Shown here piece by piece: positions 35,701 through 45,243 of a DNA stretch of 64,000 nt. The position numbers were made by a program, and so were the translations under genes. The notes under the pieces are model-generated. The model ran no database searches. It was not told where the DNA came from and was given only the letters and a program-made list of their open reading frames with translations. Every line of letters starts with the position of its first letter. Within the stretch, counting starts at the first letter, position 1. Source of the DNA: Nothophaeocryptopus gaeumannii (taxonomy: Eukaryota > Ascomycota > Dothideomycetes > Mycosphaerellales > Mycosphaerellaceae); contig JASISA010000025.1 of NCBI GenBank assembly GCA_031771865.1, forward strand, positions 3,472,001 through 3,536,000, in the 5' to 3' direction.

Positions 35701-35780
35701 GCCTGGATGGTGTCGCTGCTGCTGGATGCTGCAAAAGCGGCTCCGAAGCCAGCCGCGAGCAGCAACTTGATGTGCCGCAT
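32752..35780 (-). CDS. Large single-pass membrane protein of unknown function with duplicated exon-intron unit
   Basis: Three minus-strand exons, 35079-35780, 34874-35029 and 32752-34827, give 977 residues. It has a signal peptide (HIKLLLAAGFGAAFAAS) and a long Thr/Ser/Val-rich extracellular part with N-glycosylation sequons and scattered Cys. One membrane segment lies near residue 720 (FIGGISSIGLLGLLGLCCLG) after a Cys cluster (APCWDRKSCCAEC). A cytosolic tail begins RGRSRRRR and then becomes Gly/Ala-rich. The tail has a run of GAG repeats and two 31-residue repeats (GAGNGGAGGAATG..HAAEG-type; 93 bp in DNA, between 32926 and 33123). Introns 1 (49 nt) and 2 (46 nt) are near copies of each other, and each is followed by the same exon start (ILP.TTVIEAR). 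Topology suggests a cell-surface sensor or wall-associated protein, which is inference. No known domain is recognised. Confidence 0.75.
32926..33123. repeat. Two-copy 93-bp tandem repeat inside a coding tail
   Basis: Two nearly identical 93-bp units encode the repeated 31-residue Gly/Ala/Lys segment of the membrane protein's cytosolic tail. They differ at a few positions, for example Asp-Lys versus Ala-Glu before the HAAEG motif. An adjacent AGCACC hexamer-like run at 33225-33255 encodes alternating Gly-Ala. Copy number is likely to vary between strains. Confidence 0.75.
34801..35085. repeat. Imperfect direct repeat (about 80 nt) spanning an intron and exon start, spaced 199 bp
   Basis: The copies are 34801-34879 and 35000-35084 on the plus strand. 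Each contains, read on the coding strand, a GTGAGC donor, a short intron with GCTGACCAATG near its end, a CAG acceptor, and about 35 bases of exon starting ATT.TGCCA. By eye the introns agree at about 40 of 46 aligned positions. Confidence 0.85.
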
Positions 35781-36824
35781 TGTGATGCCGGATGGTCGAT
35801 ATCGGGTGTTGGTTGTTCAGTATTGGGTGCGGTGAAGAAGAACAAGATGCTGGTTCGTGTGTGAGCTGTATGCCACACAGCAAATCGATCCGAGGAGGAT
35901 GTACAGAAGATGTTGTTGTTGGATGTTGGAAGAGAGGAAGAGGCAGAGGGAGAGGGAGATGGGGACGAGGTAAACAAACGAGCGTGCACTGCCCCATGGC
36001 GGGCAATGTTCTTGCTGCTTGAGTACTATGGGAACAGGAAAGTCCATGGCCGGTGCAGGTAGTGCTGCTTGCCTTGAGGAAGGTGCGTGAAGCAGGACCT
36101 GCCATTCGATGCTCATGCGCGATGTTTATATTGCCGGGACGGCAGACCCATGAGCAACGATGATGAGATGATGATGCGATCCAGATTAATTTCAAGGAGA
36201 GCTCTTGCTCTGAATATGCCATTTCGCGAGGCACCTGCTTCTCTGAGTACGTCCCGCAGCGTCAATTGGGCGCGAGGACATGGTTGGGATGGGCAACGAC
36301 GACTGCGCGTACGCCATTGGCCAGTAGCTACTCATCAACGTGTTGTTGTCGAATGTTAGCTGGTGGGCGAATGCATGTAGGGCGAAGAGTCTTAGATACT
36401 AGAGCAGGTGCGATCGCGAGTGAAGAGCTGGAAGTGAAGTGAAGTCTGAGGCTCCTCGGATCTGGCCGAGACGAACCCTGGCCGCGTTGCCCGCTCGACC
36501 TGCATTATTGACGGCCCGTGCTTCAATTCGTCCCGCCATGCAGCTCTCATGCTCTTCCTGCGGTGAGGTGTGGGACTTCAACATGAGTAGAATTGAATCG
36601 ACGAGTGGCACCATATCGAGCACTTTATACTGGGTCTTCTTGCGCTCGTGAGTGAGAAGGGATCCCCAAATCAGCGTGAAGGTGGACTCACTTGACTGAC
36701 ACATTTAAGATCAATCCAACCACTATCCCATGATCATTTCGCCCGAATCGCACTGAGCAGAGCACACGAAACGACCGCCCAAGAACCGGACGCAACAAGC
36801 GAATAACGAACACACTCCCGCACG
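35781..36824. other. Divergent promoter region with one doubtful small minus-strand frame
   Basis: This separates the large membrane-protein gene (-) from the GPI protein gene (+). The only frame worth noting is 36399-36704 on the minus strand (101 codons from an ATG), with plausible codon use (RKKTQYKVLDMVPLVDSILL) but no recognised family. A GTGAGT lies 13 bases after its ATG, so if real it may be spliced. The rest shows nothing I can name. Confidence 0.4.
36399..36704 (-). CDS. Doubtful small hypothetical protein
   Basis: An ATG frame of 101 codons. The composition is protein-like (QYKVLDMVPLVDSILLMLKS, then a Glu/His segment and an Ala/Gly/Arg segment). No domain, signal or relative is recognised, and no Kozak or intron evidence is decisive. 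It may be part of a 5' UTR or chance. Confidence 0.2.
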   Translation of the reverse strand: MCQSSESTFTLIWGSLLTHERKKTQYKVLDMVPLVDSILLMLKSHTSPQEEHESCMAGRIEARAVNNAGRAGNAARVRLGQIRGASDFTSLPALHSRSHLL

Positions 36825-37527
36825 ATGCGTGCCCTCCACCTCCTCCCAACAACCCTCCTAATAACCCTCACAACCGCCCTCCAACTCCCCAACTTCTCTC
36901 CATTCCTCTCCGCCCTCCCGGGCCTCCTCTTCCACGAATCCGACCTCCCTTCAGACCTCGAAAACGGCACCTCAGAACATGACCTCCTGAAACGCCAGAG
37001 CAATTCCTGCCCTTCCTCCTTCAACTCCTGCTCCAACCTCGGCGCCGCAAACCTCTGCTGCATGTCCAACGCAATCTGCTCCGCCGATCAAGCAGGCCAT
37101 GTAGCATGCTGTCCCTCAGGAGCAGCGTGTACAGGGACAATAGGAGGAATAATCACGGCGGGAACGGTCAATTCAAATGGGGTTTTGGCGGGAGGAGGGA
37201 CAGCCGCGACTGCGACAAGTCCTGGTCTGGCGGGGGCAGTAACGACGACCGCGACTGCGACTACGAGTTTCCAGTTCGCGAGTAGTACAACGAGTGGGAA
37301 CGGATTGGTCATTGCGATGACGAGCACGGCGGGTTTGGTTGGTCAGACAAATAGTGGGTTTGTGATTGTGGACAGCAGTACAGTCGCAACACCCGGGTCG
37401 GGGATCAGGAGAGCAGAGGTGGTGAGTAGACATCGGACAAGTCATTCCGGGATACAGAAATCTAACAACCTGACAGCCGTATATCGCGCAAGTGTTGATA
37501 GGAGCTTTGGCGTACCTGCCAATTTGA
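36825..37527 (+). CDS. GPI-anchored Ser/Thr-rich cell-surface protein with eight-Cys module
   Basis: Two exons, 36825-37421 and 37477-37527, give 215 residues. It has a signal peptide (LLPTTLLITLTTALQL) and a dibasic LLKRQ site that could be a Kex2-type cut. A compact Cys module follows at about residues 62-105 (SCPSSFNSCSNLG, NLCCMSNAICSADQAG and HVACCPSGAACTG), a pattern widespread in Pezizomycotina GPI proteins. Next is a Thr/Ala/Gly-rich stalk. The short second exon supplies the hydrophobic end (YIAQVLIGALAYLPI) for GPI attachment; without the 55-nt intron (GTGAGT, CTGAC, ACAG) this end is lost. It probably sits in the wall or plasma membrane. The Cys spacing is hydrophobin-like in outline, but the protein is not a hydrophobin. 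The molecular function is unknown. Confidence 0.85.
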
Positions 37528-37799
37528 GCGCAATGGGGACACAGCATGGAATGGAAATGAGACCAGGACGGTAATGAAATGTACAGAGACGAATTGAGCT
37601 ACAAAGCGAACGGGGAGGGAAGTCATGGGATATGAAGAGGCGCTTGAACCAGCGACGCCCATGTAGAATGAAAAATGAAATCTTCACGAAACCCAAGTTC
37701 TGCTTCTATTTGACATGATCCGTAAAACGGCCATCGAAGTGTCATCCAGTAGCATGCTAGGTCCCACGTCCAGGGGCGTCACGTTGCTGCCATGCTCCC

Positions 37800-39629
37800 T
37801 CACAAAGGCTTCGCACTCCCCAAAATCCCCTCCCAAGGTCTCAGCTGAATCTTGCCCGATGGGCTCTGTCCAGGCTCCCCCTTCTCATAATTCCCCGCAA
37901 CCCACTTCTTCACACCCGCATTGCCAGGAATCTCCCACTCAACATCCTTCCCAGAGAAATTAAGCACAGTAACAAACGCCTCCTTCTTCGAAGACATCTT
38001 GTACGCGAAGATAGTATCATCGTCATCCGCGAGGGGGTGGAAATCCCCATACACGAACACGTCTTTATTCTTCTTTCGATTGTCCAGACCTCGTTTCCAG
38101 AATTGAAGGACGGAAAGGTTGCCGCCATCTTTCCCTCCCCGCTGCGCGGCAGCATTGACAGTCTTGTAATCATCGTTGACACGCATCCAAGGCTTGACAC
38201 CAGCTCCGCAAAACCCTGCGTTCTCTTCAGAGCTCCATTGCACGGGCGTACGAGCGTGATCGCGGGCTTTCTTCTGCATCACTTCCTTGGCATATTGGAG
38301 TTTCTTCTCATCTCCTGGGTGGAGATTATTCATTTTCTTCCAGTAGTTTTGAGTTTCGACGTCTTTGTATTCTGAGGGTTCCCATGCGAGGGGCACGTTA
38401 CGCATGCCGAGTTCTTCGCCTTGGTAGACGTACAAGGTGCCGCTGAGCGTGGTGGCCATCAGAGCTAGAAGCTTTGCACCCAATTCGCGGTACTCGTCCG
38501 AGTCGTCTGTAAGATGCGACACGGTACGTGGGTTGTCGTGGTTCTCGAGGAAGACGCTGTTCCAGCCACCGTTGGGTTTCATGACTTGTTGCCACTTGGA
38601 TACGATCCGGCGGAGGTCTTGTGTCTTCCACGGGTAGAGCGTCAGACGAGGCGCTCCTGGAACGTTGCTGATGTCGACAAGCTCGAAGATAAAGATCATG
38701 TTGAGCTCTTTCCGCTCTTCGCTGACCACCTTCAGGATCTCCTTGTCGTCACGGACGTAGGGCATCTCGCCTACTGTGATGGTGTCATACTTCGACAGGA
38801 CCTTCTGGTTGATCTCATGCAAGTACTCGTGCAATCGAGGCCCGTTGGCGAAGTACTTGTCCCCGGATTGATATTTGCTTTCTGGGTCGAAGATGGGAGC
38901 ATCAGGAAAGCTCTGGTCTTTTGAGATCAAGTTGATCACGTCCATGCGGAATCCGCTTGCACCTCGATCAAGCCAGAAGCGGAGAACGCCATGTACAGCA
39001 GCCCGTACTTCTGGATTCTCCCAGTTGAGATCGGGCTGCTCTGGAGTGAACAGTGATAGGTAGTATTCGCCGGTCTTCTCGTCCCACGTCCACGCCGAGT
39101 TGGCCTCGCCAAGGATCATTGCCCAATTGTTCGGCGGCTGTCTCTTGCCATTCTCATCGTACTTCGCTGGTTTCCAGATATACCAATCTCGATGCTTGCT
39201 GTCCTTGGAAGAGCGCGAGTCGAGAAACCAGGCATGTTGATCGGAGGTGTGGTTGACGACCAGGTCCATCATCAAACGCATGCCTCGCTGCTTCAGTCCC
39301 GCGATCAGGTCATCGACGTCGGCAAGGGTCCCATACTTTGGATCTATGTCTTTGTAGTCCGCAATATCGTAGCCCATGTCCACTTGCGGTGATCTAGCAG
39401 TGTCAGTGAGAGTTAGAAACAGCCAGCAAGAGAAGATAAGTTACTTGTAAATTGGCGACGTCCATACAACGTCCACACCCAAGTGCTTCAAATAGTCCAG
39501 CTTCGACGTGATGCCTTTGACATCTCCCCATCCTGGCGTTGAGCCTGCTCCAGTGGACTTGAAAGAAGCTGGATAAATTTGGTAGACAACTGCCTCCTTC
39601 CACCACTTGTAGCTTGCTGGTGAAGTCAT
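37800..39629 (-). CDS. GH13 alpha-glucosidase, oligo-1,6-glucosidase (isomaltase) type
   Basis: Two minus-strand exons, 39445-39629 and 37800-39393, give 592 residues, the usual length. The 51-nt intron (GTAACT/CTAG) splits a Lys codon and joins WTSPIYK to SPQVDMGYD. The catalytic barrel shows the four GH13 regions: DLVVNHTSDQH, GFRMDVINL (nucleophile Asp near 211), TVGEMP (acid/base Glu near 270) and ENHDNPR (Asp near 345). There is no signal peptide, so it acts inside the cell on imported sugars. The residue after the nucleophile is Val. In this subfamily Val goes with alpha-1,6 activity on isomaltose-type sugars, while Thr or Ala goes with alpha-1,4 activity, so I infer isomaltase-type specificity. 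The promoter is shared head-to-head with the small frame at 39824. No sugar permease or activator is adjacent. Confidence 0.93.
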
Positions 39630-40474
39630 GTTGACTATTCGAATGTTTGGTGCTCGGAAGATGATCCGGTTCGGTCAAAGAGAAGTCTAGTCTATGCAAG
39701 TACGGCGTAGAGATGTCTAGGGAATGCAGAGAGTGGTCGCCACGTATTGATGTATTCAGCGAGACAATGGCGAAAGCTGTTCGTTCCTGCCTTCACCAGT
39801 GTTTGTTACCTTAGGCAGAGACAATGATGTCTGCAGCTCCACGCCCGAGAATGAGTCCGAGAGCTTCCTCTCTCTTCCGACTCGTTGCTTCTTCAACAAG
39901 CTCGCAGCTCTTGAAGTGCCATGTGAAGATCGGCGTTGCGACAGGGACGCGTCGTGCAGTCGATGTCGCGAATGTTGATGCCGTGAAGACCAGCGTCGAT
40001 GCAGCCATCTCTGACACGACATTATCGCGTCTGCACGGCATCGGAAGGCTCACAGCATGGCCGTCGTTGGCAAAAGAGTTGGTGTGGAATTACGCGAAGT
40101 CAAACCGTGCCAAGCAAGCAGTGCTCTTTGGCCCGGAGTCGGTTCGTCTGGCTTGGCCGACTCTCCTGCGCAAGAACACAATTCCATTCTACATGGTTCT
40201 TCCCAACAGCAAGCTCATCGACGCGCTGATATGTGCTAAATCCGTGGGTACAGGTGACACGACTGGCTAAATCCGCACGCAATCGCCGAAGAAGACCCTC
40301 TCAGCTACGCAGCTTGTCCAATGCGGTGAGTTGTTGTGACGAAAGACAAGTAGTAGGTGAAGTATAAGTTCCCTCTTGACTGTCCTTCCAAGCTCACTTC
40401 CCCCCCACTAGCCAGACATGCTACTCTGATAACATCTGTTACTCTGAGCAGACAGTCCAGCCACACCTATCAAA
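39630..40474. other. Divergent region between GH13 and aldo/keto reductase genes
   Basis: This contains the promoter of the GH13 gene, an uncertain 148-codon frame (39824-40270, listed separately) and the promoter of the reductase at 40475. Confidence 0.5.
39824..40270 (+). CDS. Uncertain hypothetical protein, both strands look coding
   Basis: A 148-codon frame from ATG 39824. The first 30 residues (SAAPRPRMSPRASSLFRLVA) lack acidic residues and resemble a mitochondrial presequence. The remainder (LAKELVWNYAKSNRAKQAVL, then IPFYMVLPNSKLIDALI) has plausible coding composition. The opposite strand also has a good-looking frame ending at 39811 (FTWHFKSCELVEEATSRKRE, then EALGLILGRGAADIIVSA), which could be the 3' end of a different gene, perhaps decayed. 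I recognise neither. Only one can be right, and possibly neither is. Confidence 0.3.
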   Translation: MMSAAPRPRMSPRASSLFRLVASSTSSQLLKCHVKIGVATGTRRAVDVANVDAVKTSVDAAISDTTLSRLHGIGRLTAWPSLAKELVWNYAKSNRAKQAVLFGPESVRLAWPTLLRKNTIPFYMVLPNSKLIDALICAKSVGTGDTTG

Positions 40475-41563
40475 ATGACCACCCCCACCAAAACCGACGA
40501 CCCTGTCCTCGCCTCAATCGAGCAGACCAAAGCCCACTATGTTCGTCTCGGAAAGTCCGGCCTGCGCGTCTCGAGCCCCATCTTTGGCTGCATGTCCTTT
40601 GGACACAAAGACTGGCAACCATGGGTCATCGAAGAAGCCGAAGCTCTACCCCTTCTCAAAGCCGCCTACGATCGTGGCCTGAACACGTGGGATACCGCCA
40701 ACGTCTATTCGAACGGAGTCAGTGAGGAGATTGTGGGCAAGGCCATCAAGAAATATAACATTCCGCGAGAGAAAGTGGTGATACTCAGCAAATGCTGCGC
40801 CTACGTCGGCGAAGAACCAGGCGTGAAAGGGATGATGTACGGCCAAAAGATAGCCGAGTCTAAAGATTACGTGAATCAAGGAGGCCTTTCACGACGAGCG
40901 ATCTTCTCCGCCGTGAATGCCTCTCTCAAGCGCATGGATCTTGAATACATGGACCTCCTCCAGATCCACCGTTTTGACCCGCAAACGCCTATCGAAGAGA
41001 CAATGGAAGCTCTCCACGACCTTGTAAGGCTGGGCAAGGTGCGATATATTGGCGCTAGTTCGATGTGGGCGTACCAGTTCGCCATGATGCAGTTCGTGGC
41101 CGAAAAGAATGGATGGACCAAGTTCGTCTCGATGCAAAACCATTACAATCTCCTCTATCGCGAAGAAGAGCGCGAAATGAACAAGTTCTGCCACGAGACT
41201 GGAGTAGGGCTGATTCCTTGGGCGCCTCTCTGCCGAGGCCATCTCGCTCGTCCACCGAAAGACTACGGCAGCACCATTCGAAGTGCTGGCGAGCAGAAGT
41301 ACAGCATGTTTACGACTGGGCAGAGCGAGAGTGATCAGGAGATCATCGAGAGGGTGCAGGAACTCGCCGAGAAGAAGGGCTGGAAGATGTCGAGTGTCGC
41401 TCTGGCCTGGATCAACAAGAGAATATCCTCACCAATCATCGGCTTCAGTAGCGTGGATAGGATCGATGAAGCTTTGGATGCGAGAGGAAAGACACTCACG
41501 GAGGAGGAAGAGAAATATCTCGAAGAACTATATGTTACGAGAGCGATTCAGGGACACTCGTAG
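40475..41563 (+). CDS. NADPH-dependent aldo/keto reductase
   Basis: Single exon, 362 residues. The AKR fold is clear. RLGKSGLRVSSPIFGCMSFG starts the barrel. NTWDTANVYSNGVSEEIVG provides the catalytic Asp and Tyr, VVILSKC the Lys, and LLQIHRFD the His. GLIPWAPLCRGHLARP and the C-terminal IIGFSSVDRIDEAL form the nucleotide-binding end. The overall pattern is that of the fungal reductases related to versiconal hemiacetal acetate reductase and bacterial yakc-like enzymes. Such enzymes reduce aldehydes or ketones with NADPH, and the substrate cannot be told from sequence. It is the first of four + strand oxidoreductase genes, but spacing of 0.4-0.6 kb and separate promoters argue against one transcript. 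Confidence 0.93.
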   Translation: MTTPTKTDDPVLASIEQTKAHYVRLGKSGLRVSSPIFGCMSFGHKDWQPWVIEEAEALPLLKAAYDRGLNTWDTANVYSNGVSEEIVGKAIKKYNIPREKVVILSKCCAYVGEEPGVKGMMYGQKIAESKDYVNQGGLSRRAIFSAVNASLKRMDLEYMDLLQIHRFDPQTPIEETMEALHDLVRLGKVRYIGASSMWAYQFAMMQFVAEKNGWTKFVSMQNHYNLLYREEEREMNKFCHETGVGLIPWAPLCRGHLARPPKDYGSTIRSAGEQKYSMFTTGQSESDQEIIERVQELAEKKGWKMSSVALAWINKRISSPIIGFSSVDRIDEALDARGKTLTEEEEKYLEELYVTRAIQGHS

Positions 41564-41992
41564 AAAGCTCTATGTCTTCCAGTTACCATGCCCCTAGCTC
41601 ACAGAAGCAGGCCCGAGGGCTTGGCAACAATCGGCGGGCTTGAACGACAACATTCTCAAACGTCATGGGCAACGCAAGTCCGATCACAAGTAGCAAGCCC
41701 ATCTATCTATATCACCACTCGAGCCATGTTCGCTCGTAATCACATATTGAATGATGCGAGCGAAGCCGCGTTCTGAAAGAAGTGTGGAATTGACGGTGTT
41801 CATTCTGACATCACGACTTTTTGTTGTGACGATTACATGACCAAAGCCAGCATACAACGCAGCATCAGGTCGCCATCACACATGCAACAATATACATATG
41901 CAGCCAAGATGAGTATACATTTACTGTTCCGTTGCCTTAAATCATCTCGTTCGCACATCAGGGTACCAATTGCTATCACATCGAAACGAACC
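41564..41992. other. Intergenic region / leader of the short-chain reductase gene
   Basis: No independent gene. The reading frame of the next gene is open back to ATGs at 41837 and 41909 (see that entry). Confidence 0.5.
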
Positions 41993-43140
41993 ATGTCTTC
42001 AGTCATCAACGCAGCCAAAACGACACTTTCTGAGAACTTGGGAGGGTTCGCACAGAAGGCAGCGCCTGCTGGAACTAAATTCTCGTTGAACGATGTTCCA
42101 GATCAATCTGGCAAGGTGGCGGTCATCACTGGTGGAAGCGAAGGTCAGTATTCTTTGCCTGTTATACCTCAACAAAGAATGAACGAATTGTAGGCATCGG
42201 ATACGGCACCTCACATACTCTTCTTGCCAACAACATCAGCAAGCTCTTCATCATCTCCGTATCCGAAGAAGTCGTCAACAAAGCCAAAGATGCCGTTGCC
42301 AAAGAACTCGGCCAGGATAAGGCAGACCGCACCATCTGGATTCAAGCCGACTTGAGCAAATGGGATAAAATACCCAGCATAGCCGAACAGATCAAGAATT
42401 CCACAGACCGTCTCGATATTCTCGCTAACAACTCAGGTCGAGGAATCATGTCCGCCGAGCTCACAGACTACGGCATCGATCGCCATATGGCCCTGAACCA
42501 TTTCGGACATGTCATATTTACCTCTCACTTACTGCCTCTGCTGAAACAAACCGCAAGCCAAGGCCACACAGTCCGCATCTCCAACCAAGGATCTAATGCT
42601 CACGAGCAAGCACCAAAGGAAACTTCCTTCGAAAGCGTTGCCGAGTTGAATAAGGACTATGGCCCCTTGGCCCAATATGGCCGTTCAAAGCTCGCGAAAA
42701 TCCTTTACAGCAGATGGCTCGCGCGACATTTGACCAAGGAGAATCCCAGTATCTTGGTCAATGCGACACATCCGGGAGTTGTGAGTACGAAGATGTCGAA
42801 AGATGATATTCATGAGCCGTATCCGTTGGCTGGGTATGGGATGTCTGTTTTAATGGAGCCGTTCAAGAAGGATCAGTTTGAAGGGGCGTTGTCGATGTTG
42901 TGAGTCCTAATCCCCTCTCTGCCAGGACGAGATTCGTGTCATTATTGGGACTCGTTTGCTGACTTGATGGCCAGGTATGCTATAACCACGACTGAGCAGA
43001 GTGGGCAATATATTTGTCCGCCTGCGGCACCGGAAGCTGGGAGTGAACTTGCGCAGAGTGAGCAATTGCAGGATCAGCTTATGAAGTTGACAAAGGAGGT
43101 TATTAAAGAGAAGACGGGGGAGGATTTGAAGTTCTATTAG
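41993..43140 (+). CDS. Short-chain dehydrogenase/reductase (retinol/protochlorophyllide-reductase-like)
   Basis: Three exons, 41993-42143, 42194-42899 and 42975-43140, give 340 residues. The cofactor motif TGGSEGIGYG is completed by the first splice. DILANNSG, RISNQGS (catalytic Ser) and YGRSKLAK (catalytic Tyr and Lys) complete the SDR active site. NATHPGVVSTKM follows, as in the retinol-dehydrogenase/WWOX-like branch. The oxidised or reduced substrate is unknown; lipid aldehydes or alcohols are usual for the branch. The frame is open upstream. Starting at ATG 41909 would add a basic, acid-free leader (MSIHLLFRCLKSSRSHIRV), which looks like a mitochondrial presequence. Two initiation sites with dual targeting are therefore possible. 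Introns: 50 nt (GTCAGT/GTAG) and 75 nt (GTGAGT/CCAG). Confidence 0.9.
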
Positions 43141-43510
43141 CCTGAGCCCTTTATCAGACGGTCATATTCGACCTTTTAGTTCCTCTTGCGGAGTCAGGAC
43201 GACGGCCTGCTCGGCGTGATTTCCACGCGATAAGTAGTCTATCAGAACTCCTGTGTCAATAAATCTAGATACTCAGGATTACCGAATAGTTTTAGCTAGA
43301 TATTTAATGTGAACTTTGAGGGACAGATTGTTGAAGGCAAATATGTCGTCCTCCATCGAGGCTGAACCTGTACTGTTAGGGGAACACGAAAGCGATACTA
43401 CAACTTTTGTCACTCAGACTCACCTCCTTTCAAAGTCCAGTCCGCATTCGCGTCCACTCCCATCAGGTAACAAACATTGACTTTGCCCATCAGAAGCGCT
43501 GAAGCCGTCA
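43141..43510. other. Intergenic region
   Basis: 3' flank of the SDR gene and promoter of the sphingolipid reductase gene; AT-rich at 43250-43320. No gene is seen. Confidence 0.5.
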
Positions 43511-44687
43511 ATGGCAATTGGACTGTTCTGGGCATCCGTGTGCCTCTGCGGTTTCATCTTCGTGCTAGCCCTGGACATCATGGGTGTCTTCTCGCGCAAA
43601 AACCACTTCGAGGTGGAGGGACGGGCAAGTCGGGAATACCAAACTCAATGCAATATCATTGCTGACATGATATAGACAGTCGTGGTGACAGGCGGCTCTC
43701 AGGGCATGGGGAGAGGACTCGGAAAGATGCTGGCGCAAAAGGGATCAAACGTTGTGATTGTTGCGAGGAACCAGAAGAAACTTGACGAGGCGATCGCATA
43801 TATCAAAGTAAGTGATCATCTGCTAGAGAGGTCACAATGGTAGAGATACTGATCTTGCTGCGCAGGCCACGGCGAAGGACCCCCAAAATCAACGCTTCCT
43901 CGCAATCAGCGCGGACTTGACGAGCGCAGAAGAAAACGAGCGTGTCATCTCAGAAGTCACAGCCTGGAACGATGGAAACCCTCCAGACATTGTATGGGCC
44001 AACGCGGGCATGTCGCAACCCATGCTCTTCCTCGATACGCCCGCCGAAGTTCTGCGACAACAAATGGATGTCAACTACTTCGCAGCAGCTTACCTGGCTC
44101 AATCGACCTTGAAATCCTGGATAAAGCCATCAACTACTAAGTCCACACCACCGGTATCGAAGCCTCGTCACTTCATCGTGACATCAAGCGTCCTCTGTTT
44201 CGTGGGAATTGCAGGTTATGGCTCGTACTCACCCGCCAAGTCTGCCATGCGCTCATTGGCAGATACTCTTCGGCAGGAGGTGCAACTGTACAACGGAGCA
44301 CGACGAACGGATACTGCGAATGGCCCTCCCGCTGAGATCAAGGTTCACTGCGTTGCCCCTGGTACCATCACTTCCCCTGGCCACGACAACGAGCAAAAGA
44401 CGAAGCACGAGATCACGAAGATTTTGGAGAAAGATGACCCGGCTCAGAACGAGGACGAAGTTGCTCAAGCTGCGATCAATGGGCTGGAGAAGGGTGGCTA
44501 TCTGATCACCACTCAGCTCATGGGGCATGCGATGAGAGCGAGCGCTCTAGGTGGAGCTCCTAGGAACAACTGGGTCGTGGACACAGTGTTCAGCTGGATT
44601 GTCAGCTTCGCGTGGCTGTTCATTGGGCCAGACTTGGATGGCAAGGTGTTCTCATTCGGAAAGGAGCATGGGATGGCATTGAAGTGA
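43511..44687 (+). CDS. TSC10: 3-ketodihydrosphingosine reductase (KDSR/Tsc10 family)
   Basis: Three exons, 43511-43624, 43676-43807 and 43866-44687, give 355 residues. The enzyme reduces 3-ketosphinganine to dihydrosphingosine with NADPH in the ER membrane, the second step of sphingolipid synthesis. An N-terminal membrane segment (LFWASVCLCGFIFVLALDIM) is followed by VEGRTVVVTGGSQGMGRG, with the cofactor glycines. WANAGMSQP, TSSVLCFVGIAGYGSYSPAK (Ser/Tyr/Lys) and CVAPGTITSPG follow, then a C-terminal membrane-associated end (VDTVFSWIVSFAWLFIG). Intron 1 appears to be of the GC-AG class (GGCAAGT ... ATAG, 51 nt), because it keeps the conserved VEGRTVV. A GT donor 12 bases earlier would delete VEGR. 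Intron 2 is GTAAGT/GCAG, 58 nt. The gene is essential in yeast. Confidence 0.9.
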
Positions 44688-45243
44688 GGTCGTAGGAGAA
44701 GCTCTGAAAGCCGGCTCCAATCTGCTTCTGAGTGTCATCCGGAGCCATCGTTCGCACTACGCAGAGACTGCCGGATCCAAGACAATCACTCACGGCGACC
44801 TAGTTGGAGACTATGCGGACAGTATGTGTGTCTCAGATTCGAATTTTAAGAACCCGGCCAGCCGAGCGAGAAATGGGAAGGAATCTCAAGTTACACAACA
44901 ATTGAGCTGGACTGCCGCACATCACAAAGCGGCCGAGTCCAACACTAGCTCCACGCCTAGCATTCAATATCCCTGGCCTGATACAGCGACTTCAAACAGG
45001 CAACGTCAGATGGTGGCTGGAGTGGGCCTGCCGTGCACAGACGCGCGTCATGATTGGCTCCTTCTGCCTTCCGGCGCTTCCTCCATCTTGACTTCTCAAC
45101 ACCCATACATTGAGAATATTGTACCACCTCAATCATTTGTCTCGAGATCTATCACTTCCATCTAAAGACCCTGCAATATCCTGGAGCGAGACGACGATCC
45201 CTGGTGCATCGTTTTGACTCGGTAGTCGCTAACTTCTGCCAGT
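44688..45243. other. Intergenic region
   Basis: No gene supported. The promoter of the DHCR24-like gene should lie here, CT-rich after 45060. Confidence 0.5.

Noticed and set aside
43613..43675. Canonical GT-AG version of TSC10 intron 1
   Set aside because: It would remove VEGR, which precedes the cofactor-binding strand in this family; the GC donor keeps it and has a better consensus.
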